In this document: positions 1-11,468 of the stretch, one piece after another
Numbering within the stretch: position 1 is the stretch's first letter
Layout: each line of letters begins with the position of its first letter
Assembly: GCA_964019055.1 (NCBI GenBank)
Contig: OZ025210.1
Location: 5,705,047-5,769,046 of the forward strand
Source of the DNA: Anthopleura xanthogrammica
Lineage: Eukaryota > Cnidaria > Anthozoa > Actiniaria > Actiniidae
Reading direction: 5' to 3'
Length of the DNA: 64,000 nucleotides
Made by a program: the position numbers and the translations under genes
The notes under the pieces: model-generated
The model's database searches: none
Seen by the model: the letters and a program-made list of their open reading frames with translations, nothing else
Told to the model about the DNA's origin: nothing

Positions 1-271
1 TTTATTCAGTTTAGTTGAGTGTGAACCAAGTGCCTTACTATCAAACAACAATTTCTACTGCTGATCTCCAAATTTGGGCTTTACTGTAGTTTGCGGGGGG
101 AAAAAACGAAAAGAAACGACAATTTCGCAAAGATTCAGGCCGATAATATGCACTTTGCGAAACTGTCGTTTCATTTCATTTTGTTCCACAAACTGAGTGT
201 AGAAAGCCCCAAAGTCGGTAAACAGTTTAACCCACAGTGATAGAAAGTTTTCAGACCAGAGGCAAGATGAT

Positions 272-418
272 GTATTAATAATAATAATAATACACATGAA
301 AAAATTTCTCGATTCTGATTGGCTGAGAGCAGTGCAGAAAAAAGGAAATCAAGTGCAGAAAAAAGGAAATCAAGTGCAGAAAAAAGGAAATCAAAATTTT
401 TTCATGTGTATTATTAAT
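272..418. mobile_element. Short inverted-repeat (MITE-like) element
   Basis: Terminal inverted repeats of about 25-30 bp can be read directly: an ATT-rich left end running into acacatgaaaaaattt at about 280-305, mirrored by aaattttttcatgtgtatt at 393-414. The centre holds three tandem copies of a 21-bp unit (gtgcagaaaaaaggaaatca, about 331-393). There is no coding capacity. Confidence 0.6.
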
Positions 419-420
419 TG

Positions 421-514
421 GAAATCATATAGTTTTTCTCGTGCAATTTTGGAATAAATTTGAACTCACTCGTTCAAATTTATTCCAAATTGCACTCGAA
501 ACCATATGATTTCC
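421..514. repeat. Near-perfect palindrome (hairpin)
   Basis: ggaaatcatatagtttttct at the left end pairs with the reverse complement ending in ccatatgatttcc at the right. The inner arms gaataaatttgaac and gttcaaatttattc flank a short loop near 468. It probably is a foldback element adjoining the preceding one. Confidence 0.65.
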
Positions 515-1305
515 TGTACAAATAAATCAAATATAATACTCAAATACAATACTTTTTTTATTAAAAAGTATTAGCTTTCATTGTCTTTTAAAAAAAAAAA
601 ATACTTTAGTCCAAGTTAGCTTTGCTTCGCCGCCATCTTGGAAAAGAGCGCTATGCATGGGAAGGGAGAGAGACTGGGAATGAATTAAACTATGATTAGC
701 AGATTGCATCTGAAGGAGAATCTGAAGAGGAGTTGATTGATGGATATTAGAGTAAACTTACGTTTGTACAGAATCTTACTTCTCTCTATTCAGTACCTCA
801 GTCTTCTTGTAACTCTTTTTTTGGGGGTAGGGGTGGTCTTCTACAGTATAAAACACGTACAGTCTTTGCAAATAAGCCGTAGACGATTTTAAAATTCTAC
901 ACGACCAAATTCAAGCCTTTGTTATCATTTCCGTCGCTTTTCAATCATTTTTTCAATAAGTTGACAAGTTTCTTTGATTTGTTGTGCATATTGCTAAAGG
1001 AATGTCAATACCAAGTGACAATGACGTGCCGCGTCAAATCTACATAAAACTACAAGATTGTTATCAAATACTTATTAAACAACCGTTCATCTTTGTTTCT
1101 TTATAGCTGGGCATTCCAGGTTGGCATGGAATACATCGTAAGACCAGCAGACGAAAAGATAATTTAGAACTTCGCTGTACACTTCATCTACACAAACAGT
1201 TTATGCTGTAGGCCACTTCTGGTGCTTATCTGGGTATTATTTCGCAGCTTTTGAATCAGGGTTTGCCTGATATAAATTCTAGAGGCGTTGTATGCAGCTT
1301 CTATT

Positions 1306-4300
1306 ATGGTACAACTACACAGGATACGTTTCTCAACTCTCTTTCTCGCAGTGGTATTTGGTAAGTGAGCAGATTCGACCTCTTTAATTATACAAGCCTG
1401 CTAGCTTCATGTAAAACTCAGTCAGTTAAAGCCGTACGTATACGCGGCTGTACGTACGTGTATTTGACCTACAAGTGTCAGGATTACCGTTTATCACATG
1501 TATGCTATATTGTTTGTTTTTCTTTCTCGTTTTCTGGCGTTTGCCTGGTCAAATGTTAAGATTTTCAGAATGCTCTGTTATTGAATTCAATGCGAGAAAG
1601 TTACTCAAAGAAGGGAAATATCGTCAGGTTGGATGAACACTATGAGAAGAAGCGTGGTAGCTTGGAAATTATTACACTTGCTCGAATGCTACAATATAAC
1701 CAAAGACGCCTGTATGGTCTTCATTGATCTGTATGAGACCGTTTACATGGATTTTTAAAAGTGCCTGAAGAATTGCTTTCCAAGAGGCGCCGAAAGAAAA
1801 TTTAAAAGAGTTAGCCCTAGGGACATAGAGTCAGTCATAGAAACTGATTCGTTGGTTAGTCGTTACCATAGAAACTGGTCGGTTGGGGGCCTCAAGATGA
1901 AAGCATTTACTGTCTACTTTTGATTTACAGGTATATTATCTACGCATGCGCTAAACTCCCTTCAAAACACAACGACCAGTACCAGTCTCCGTAACCTTAC
2001 TATCGGGGCGTATTATCCCCTTAGCGGTTCATGCTGGACTGGTGGACTGGCGACGAAGATTGCGGTAGATATGGCAGTGGATCAGATGAATAGGAGAGCA
2101 GATATTTTAGGTGAATATCGACTGAATGTGGATGCAGTGGATACTAAGGTTGGTAGAAAGGCTAACTTTGTGGTATGTTGTCCTTGTCCTTGTCCTTCTT
2201 CTACTTCTTCTCCTTCTCCTTCCTCTTATCCTTCTCTCTTTGTTTCTCCTTCTACTTCCCCCTTCCTCCTCCTTCTCCTTCTTCACGCTATGGTTACAGC
2301 ATTAAGTGGCATCAGTTCCATTCTGTTTTTGTTTCAGTGTGAGCCTGGTGTTGCTCTACGTGGGTTATATCAACATGTACACACAAAACCAGCCAAGCTT
2401 ATGCTCCTGGGAGCGGCTCTCTCATTTGTCACTCAACCAGTAGCCGACGCAACCAAATACTGGAACCTTGTTCAAGTAAGCAGAGCTATAAGCATGTTTC
2501 GCTGCTATTGTCTGCTGACCCAAACTCTTCGCTTACTCCCCGTGCAACAAAGTAATGGTCATGCAACCTCTCTCTCGTTCCTCGCAAGATTATAACCAGC
2601 AGGTCTATTGTAGGGAAGTAATCTATTTAGTCTTATTTCTAGGTATCGTATGGATCGACCTCTCCGTCTCTTAGGAATCGCACGCTTTACCCAAGGTTTT
2701 TTCGTACGATTCCTTCAGACCTCGCCTTCAATCCTGCCCGTGTGGCTCTCATCAAATCAATGGGCTGGAGCCGAGTGGCCACTCTGCACCAAAACGAGGC
2801 TTCTGGAATCTTCTCCGACGTACGTATGTTTAACCTTAATACAGCAAAACCAAAAAAATAAAAGCGCGCGCACGAGCTGTGTGCAGTTATAAAGCACGCG
2901 GGGATTGGCAGGACACGAGAGAAGCGTTAGGAGAAAGTACGACGCGTAGCGGTATGACGAAAACGAACGCGCGCACGCCTGCTGGGTGCTTTCATGAAGT
3001 AAACCCTTCCAACAAATCAGAAAGCAAGATTGATGTAACAGTTTTATGCCTGCACTTATCAACTATAAATTGTCTTTTTTATACTCGTCAGGCAATCCAA
3101 AATCTTCTCAAAGAACTCACTAAGAGCAACATATCGGTTATAACATCAGAAAGTTTTAGTGGGAATCCTGCGAATCAGTTGGCCAGTATCAAGGTATGAA
3201 AGACTACAAATAATAACACGTCTTCATATTCCCGTCAAATAGAGAACTCTCAATCCCAAGTCTCAGCATCACATGCGAGTAGAGTTTGTTAGGGTTTTCC
3301 CCTGGGTTCTTCGGTTTTTCTCCCTCCACAAAACCTAAAAACTCAATTCCAATTCCATCTGTGAGTTAGTTGTGCCCTGACTTTGATCAGCCCAGAGATT
3401 GTTTCAGGGTATCGATAAAATTTGACAGCTGAGTGCATCAGTGGCACAATATTCAGCGATGAATACCAACTTTTATTGATAATCTTATCGCGTGACAGGA
3501 CAAAGACGCCCGCATCATCATTGGGAATTTTTACGAGGAAGGCGCAAGACAAGTCTTTTGTGAGGTATAAATCGTTTTCATATTAATGCGTATTCTAGCG
3601 CAACTTGTACTGGAATTTGCTGCCTTATCTCAACAATCAAACATTGTCGTGTTTAACACTCTATTCATAATCCTCGTAATGATATATATGCACGGTGGAA
3701 TGTCAGTAATAAACATCACATAATAGAATGATGTTAACACACATTTGCACGTGGGTTACGTAATACCCTGGTCACAAATACTGGTTGCGAGTAGACCTAA
3801 ACTCCTTGCTTTCTTGCTCAGTTAACCCAGCTGTGTGAAAAGATGAAGCTCTTATATTTTGGTTCAGTCAACGACCCACGCGAATTAAAGGAATGGCAGA
3901 TGTCCAGTATCCAAAAGTTCAAGATGTTCCAGTGAACCAACCTCTTATTTTATCCCATACTAAATTCAACTGGGCATGACTGCAAGCATGATAGAATTGC
4001 TTGGTTTCACTTGACGTCATTTCTTGTCTTGTGCAGAATGTTCATCAGCTGAATCACAAGTTTTCAATAGAATTCTTTCTGGCTGACAGTACATGGTGGT
4101 CAGACCTGGTCAGTGTTTGACCACCATTTGGGGCAGATAATGAGATTCAAAGACTTTTATCAGCTGATTGAAACCCAGCAATAGATTACTTTTGAAACTA
4201 GCTAGAAGTTCTCTCAGCCCAGTGCTTGTTAGTAGTAGGTTACGATGTTGAGTCATACTGACATACTATCTCATGCAATATATAGGCGTATAAACAGGGT

Positions 4301-7300
4301 TTATATGGAGAGCGCTATGTTTGGATCATCATTGGGTGGTACCCCGAGAAATGGTGGCAGAGGCGGCTGAAGGAAGAGGGTATTGATTGCACCATAAACG
4401 AAATGAAACAGGCTGTGAAGGGATACTTATCGACTGACTATGTTAAACTGAACGAGGATGATACAACAGCAGGGAAGCCGACTGTCTCGGGATTGGTAAG
4501 TGATTGCTATTGTCCTACACTCTAGGATTGGTTAAGTAGGTATATATATAGGCCTCGGATGGGTAAGTGATTGCTATTGTCTTACACTCTAGGGGTGGGT
4601 AAGTAGGTATATATATAGGCCTCGGATGGGTAAGTGATTGCTATTGTCCTACACTCTAGGGGTGGGTAAGTAGGTATATATATAGGCCTCGGATGGGTAA
4701 GTGATTGCTATTGTCTTACACTCTAGGGGTGGGTAAGTAGGTATATATATAGGCCTCGGATGGGTAAGTGATTGCTATTGTCCTACACTCTAGGATTGGG
4801 TAAGTAGGTATATATATAGGCCTCGGATGGGTAAGTGATTGCTATTGTCTTACACTCTAGGATTGGGTAAGTAGGTATATATATAGGCCTCGGATGGGTA
4901 AGTGATTGCTATTGTCTTACACTCTAGGGGTGGGTAAGTAGGTATATATATAGGCCTCGGATGGGTAAGTGATTGCTATTGTCTTACACTCTAGGGGTGG
5001 GTAAGTAGGTATATATATAGGCCTCGGATGGGTAAGTGATTGCTATTGTCCTACACTCTAGGGGTGGGTAAGTAGGTATATATATAGGCCTCGGATGGGT
5101 AAGTGATTGCTATTGTCCTACACTCTAGGGGTGGGTAAGTAGGTATATATATAGGCCTCGGATGGGTAAGTGATTGCTATTGTCCTACACTCTAGGGGTG
5201 GGTAAGTAGGTATATATATAGGCCTCGGATTGGTAAGTGATTGCTATTGTCCTACACTCTAGGGGTGGTTAAGTAGGTATATATATAGGCCTCGGATGGG
5301 TAAGTGATTGCTATTGTCTTACACTCTAGGGGTGGGTAAGTAGGTATATATATAGGCCTCGGATGGGTAAGTGATTGCTATTGTCCTACACTCTAGGGGT
5401 GGGTAAGTAGGTATATATATAGGCCTCGGATGGGTAAGTGATTGCTATTGTCTTACACTCTAGGGGTGGGTAAGTAGGTATATATATAGGCCTCGGATGG
5501 GTAAGTGATTGCTATTGTCCTACACTCTAGGGGTGGGTAAGTAGGTATATATATAGGCCTCGGATGGGTAAGTGATTGCTATTGTCTTACACTCTAGGGG
5601 TGGGTAAGTAGGTATATATATAGGCCTCGGATGGGTAAGTGATTGCTATTGTCCTACACTCTAGGGGTGGGTAAGTAGGTATATATATAGGCCTCGGATG
5701 GGTAAGTGATTGCTATTGTCTTACACTCTAGGGGTGGGTAAGTAGGTATATATATAGGCCTCGGATGGGTAAGTGATTGCTATTGTCCTACACTCTAGGG
5801 GTGGGTAAGTAGGTATATATATAGGCCTCGGATGGGTAAGTGATTGCTATTGTCCTACACTCTAGGGGTGGGTAAGTAGGTATATATATAGGCCTCGGAT
5901 GGGTAAGTGAATGCTATTGTCTTACACTCTAGGGGTGGGTAAGTAGGTATATATATAGGCCTCGGATGGGTAAGTGATTGCTATTGTCTTACACTCTAGG
6001 GGTGGTTAAGTAGGTATATATATAGGCCTCGGATGGGTAAGTGATTGCTATTGTCCTACACTCTAGGGGTGGGTAAGTAGGTATATATATAGGCCTCGGA
6101 TGGGTAAGTGATTGCTATTGTCTTACACTCTAGGGGTGGTTAAGTAGGTATATATATAGGCCTCGGATGGGTAAGTGATTGCTATTGTCTTACACTCTAG
6201 GGGTGGGTAAGTAGGTATATATATAGGCCTCGGATGGGTAAGTGATTGCTATTGTCTTACACTCTAGGGGTGGGTAAGTAGGTATATATATAGGCCTCGG
6301 ATGGGTAAGTGATTGCTATTGTCTTACACTCTAGGGGTGGGTAAGTAGGTATATATATAGGCCTCGGATGGGTAAGTGATTGCTATTGTCTTACACTCTA
6401 GGGGTGGTTAAGTAGGTATATATATAGGCCTCGGATGGGTAAGTGATTGCTATTGTCCTACACTCTAGGGGTGGGTAAGTAGGTATATATATAGGCCTCG
6501 GATGGGTAAGTGATTGCTATTGTCTTACACTCTAGGGGTGGGTAAGTAGGTATATATATAGGCCTCGGATGGGTAAGTGATTGCTATTGTCCTACACTCT
6601 AGGGGTGGGTAAGTAGGTATATATATAGGCCTCGGATGGGTAAGTGATTGCTATTGTCTTACACTCTAGGGGTGGGTAAGTAGGTATATATATAGGCCTC
6701 GGATGGGTAAGTGATTGCTATTGTCCTACACTCTAGGGGTGGGTAAGTAGGTATATATATAGGCCTCGGATGGGTAAGTGATTGCTATTGTCTTACACTC
6801 TAGGGGTGGGTAAGTAGGTATATATATAGGCCTCGGATGGGTAAGTGATTGCTATTGTCCTACACTCTAGGGGTGGGTAAGTAGGTATATATATAGGCCT
6901 CGGATGGGTAAGTGATTGCTATTGTCTTACACTCTAGGGGTGGGTAAGTAGGTATATATATAGGCCTCGGATGGGTAAGTGATTGCTATTGTCCTACACT
7001 CTAGGATTGGGTAAGTAGGTATATATATAGGCCTCGGATGGGTAAGTGATTGCTATTGTCTTACACTCTAGGATTGGGTAAGTAGGTATATATATAGGCC
7101 TCGGATGGGTAAGTGATTGCTATTGTCTTACACTCTAGGGGTGGGTAAGTAGGTATATATATAGGCCTCGGATGGGTAAGTGATTGCTATTGTCTTACAC
7201 TCTAGGGGTGGGTAAGTAGGTATATATATAGGCCTCGGATGGGTAAGTGATTGCTATTGTCCTACACTCTAGGGGTGGGTAAGTAGGTATATATATAGGC

Positions 7301-10300
7301 CTCGGATGGGTAAGTGATTGCTATTGTCCTACACTCTAGGGGTGGGTAAGTAGGTATATATATAGGCCTCGGATGGGTAAGTGATTGCTATTGTCCTACA
7401 CTCTAGGGGTGGGTAAGTAGGTATATATATAGGCCTCGGATTGGTAAGTGATTGCTATTGTCCTACACTCTAGGGGTGGTTAAGTAGGTATATATATAGG
7501 CCTCGGATGGGTAAGTGATTGCTATTGTCTTACACTCTAGGGGTGGGTAAGTAGGTATATATATAGGCCTCGGATGGGTAAGTGATTGCTATTGTCCTAC
7601 ACTCTAGGGGTGGGTAAGTAGGTATATATATAGGCCTCGGATGGGTAAGTGATTGCTATTGTCTTACACTCTAGGGGTGGGTAAGTAGGTATATATATAG
7701 GCCTCGGATGGGTAAGTGATTGCTATTGTCCTACACTCTAGGGGTGGGTAAGTAGGTATATATATAGGCCTCGGATGGGTAAGTGATTGCTATTGTCTTA
7801 CACTCTAGGGGTGGGTAAGTAGGTATATATATAGGCCTCGGATGGGTAAGTGATTGCTATTGTCCTACACTCTAGGGGTGGGTAAGTAGGTATATATATA
7901 GGCCTCGGATGGGTAAGTGATTGCTATTGTCCTACACTCTAGGGGTGGGTAAGTAGGTATATATATAGGCCTCGGATGGGTAAGTGAATGCTATTGTCTT
8001 ACACTCTAGGGGTGGGTAAGTAGGTATATATATAGGCCTCGGATGGGTAAGTGATTGCTATTGTCTTACACTCTAGGGGTGGTTAAGTAGGTATATATAT
8101 AGGCCTCGGATGGGTAAGTGATTGCTATTGTCCTACACTCTAGGGGTGGGTAAGTAGGTATATATATAGGCCTCGGATGGGTAAGTGATTGCTATTGTCT
8201 TACACTCTAGGGGTGGTTAAGTAGGTATATATATAGGCCTCGGATGGGTAAGTGATTGCTATTGTCTTACACTCTAGGGGTGGGTAAGTAGGTATATATA
8301 TAGGCCTCGGATGGGTAAGTGATTGCTATTGTCTTACACTCTAGGGGTGGGTAAGTAGGTATATATATAGGCCTCGGATGGGTAAGTGATTGCTATTGTC
8401 TTACACTCTAGGGGTGGGTAAGTAGGTATATATATAGGCCTCGGATGGGTAAGTGATTGCTATTGTCTTACACTCTAGGGGTGGTTAAGTAGGTATATAT
8501 ATAGGCCTCGGATGGGTAAGTGATTGCTATTGTCCTACACTCTAGGGGTGGGTAAGTAGGTATATATATAGGCCTCGGATGGGTAAGTGATTGCTATTGT
8601 CCTACACTCTAGGGGTGGGTAAGTAGGTATATATATAGGCCTCGGATGGGTAAGTGATTGCTATTGTCTTACACTCTAGGGGTGGGTAAGTAGGTATATA
8701 TATAGGCCTCGGATGGGTAAGTGATTGCTATTGTCCTACACTCTAGGGGTGGGTAAGTAGGTATATATATAGGCCTCGGATGGGTAAGTGATTGCTATTG
8801 TCCTACACTCTAGGGGTGGGTAAGTAGGTATATATATAGGCCTCGTTCATGCAGCACATTGAGTTAAACTATTAAATTAAACTATTAAAGTATGCTATTT
8901 GAATTTTTACATTTTTGCATAATTGTAATATTTCTCATTTTGTATCGATAATTTGCCTTCTACTTTTTAACTCCATTATATGATGCATAAAAATTAGTTT
9001 ACAGGACTCTTCTCGAAAATCACTAAAGTGAAGGAGCATCCTGTTAAAATATCATTATAAATAAAAATAAAATATTACGCGGCGCGCAAAGGTATGACCA
9101 CATTTAATGATGCGCATACTTTCATACACCTTTGCGCGTCGCTCTGTAATATTTAACGAGCTGCATGAACATGACGCTAAGGAATTCATGCATAAACATC
9201 AAGAAAGGCCTATGATTTTCCAACTGTCTTCAGATGGTTAAAAAGAAGACCTTACTTATTTGAGGGCACATTTCTCATCATTTTGTCATCCTTTAAGCGT
9301 GCAGCTGAGTATTCCAAAGAGTTTACAAAACTGACTGGAATGAACGCTCGATTGGAATCGTCCTTTGCTTATGACGCGATGTGGGCGATTGCTTTGGCAT
9401 TGAACTCTACGGCACAGTTGCTCTCAGTAAGACAAGGTGATACAAATACGTTCAATCAATCAGTTATATTAGTCTCTCATTCTTATTATTTTCTGTTCAT
9501 TCATCCATTCCTTCCTTCCTTTCTTCATTCATTCATTTCATTCATTCATTTCATTCATTCATTTCATTCATTCAATTCTCATTCATTCAATTCTCATTCA
9601 TTCATTCATTCATTCATTCATTCACTCATTCATTCATTCATTCACTCACTCATTCATTCATTCATTCATTCATTCATTCATTCATTCATTCATTCATCCA
9701 TCCATCCATCCATCCATCCATCCATCCATTCATTCATTCATTCATTCATTCATTCATTCATTCATTCATTCATTCATTCATTCATTCATTCAGGTGGAGC
9801 AAAGAAACTAGAAGATTTCACCTACAAAGACAGCATCCTGGCTGATACCTTCACTAAAGCCTTGCAGGAGACAAGCTTTCTTGGAGTTACGGTAAAAAAC
9901 GCTTCGAAGCAAATTTAGCTTAAACGGTAACTATGGTAACGCGACTTTCAAATATGGCTTCCCATCTCCTCTGAACTAATCAGAAAGTCCCAAAAAAATA
10001 TATTATCCAATTAAAATGCTCGAACTCAGAAGCCATTGAAGTGCTGTCATGAAAGTGACAAAATTTGAATACAAAATATGTTATGATAAAAATATTTCTT
10101 TTTCAAGGGTCCTGTCTCTTTCACTGAAAATGGAGAACGTGTGGGACTCATACACATACAGCAGTTACAAGGTATTCAAAACAAGTAAACCTCTATATAT
10201 ATTCTGCAGTTTGTTTTTCCTGAGGACATCACATGTGAATAGAGTTTGCAATTGTTTGATGTGTGGTTCTCTCCCTTGCCACGAGGATTTTTCTCCAGTT

Positions 10301-11430
10301 TTTTCCGGTTTTCCTCCCTCGGTAAAAATCAACCTGTGATTTGAGAATTGGTTGTGTATGGACTTAGCGTGGTTGCCATGCAGTGACGTTGCCATACTCG
10401 CAAAATTACTGGCTTTTTTTCTCTGAAAATTTCTGTTTATTTTCTTTCTTCAGGTTTTAACGTCGTAGATGTTGGAACTTTTAACAGTCTGACGAACAAG
10501 ATAGAGAAAAGGAATCGTTTTTCTATCAAATGGCAGGGTAAGTTAAACAGTATGTTAATACACTGGGATGCACTGCGCATGCTCCAAAAAAAACTGTGGA
10601 AAAAGGCGGAGACCTTTGGTGAAAATGCCTCCTGTCAAAGTTTTTTTTAAATTAGAAAACAAAACCTGGATCATTTTTACCCCAAAATATAAACATACAT
10701 CACATCTATAGTTTTTGAATACGCTGGGGCGGCGGAACAGTCCCAGGAAAAAAAATTCCTTCGATTTAGAATGTATAAATATCATTTATCTATTTATTTC
10801 TAAAAGGTAAAGGTACGCCACAGGACCGAACCATTCAAGAAAAACAGATGAAAACAATAGCTATAGGGCTTGTGGCATTCCTGTTTGTCCTCGCTGCAAT
10901 TGGTATCATTATGGCTCTGCTCTTCCTCGCTGTCAATATATTTTACCGCCAAAAAAGGTATATAATTTTCTTCACAAGTATTTGTCTTGTAAATTGTGTA
11001 TATTGAACTGAAGAAAAGCTGTCTCAAATTAAAACTGGTAGCTTCCCCGGCACAGCTCTTAGTTTCTTGTATAGACCCCTTTCACGAGACGTCAAAGCAG
11101 CTCAATTTGGAGGGCAAAACAAAAGAATTTCAATCACATTGGAATTGGAACCTATTGTTTTGTCCTCCAAATTGAGCTGCATTCCGACGTGCTGCAAGGG
11201 GTCTATAAAACTTCGTTCATATTATTATGTTTTAGGTTGATCAAGATGTCCAGTCCTCGACTTAATAATTTGATCATAGTTGGTTGTATTATGGCGTATT
11301 TTTCTGTTTTTCTGTTTGGCCTGGATGGACGATTCGACCCATCTTCTGTTAGAGGATTGTGTTCGGTAAGATGACGATAACTGTCTTGCTATATTGCTGG
11401 TTACTGGCCCTGATATAGACGCAACTATTC

Positions 11431-11468
<38 letters not shown>

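Larger units (their letters stand above)
1..1305. other. Upstream intergenic region, no gene seen
   Basis: No exon with family similarity was found here. The stretch is AT-rich and holds two inverted-repeat elements (272-418 and 421-514, listed separately). The last few hundred bases presumably contain the promoter and 5' UTR of the GABA-B receptor gene that starts at 1306; no clear core promoter motif could be defended. Confidence 0.6.

Noticed and set aside
2071..2595. 174-codon open frame at the left side
   Set aside because: It fuses receptor exons 2 and 3 through an open pyrimidine-rich intron; consensus splice sites and family similarity support removal of 2149-2337.
4486..8845. CRISPR-like look of a long regular repeat array
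   Set aside because: Units are contiguous with no unique spacers, are 67 bp long, and sit in an animal intron. It is a minisatellite.
9283..9918. Long open frame with His-Ser-Phe-Ile repeats as a separate gene
   Set aside because: Its two ends are receptor exons 8 and 9, and the middle is a microsatellite intron that happens to be open.
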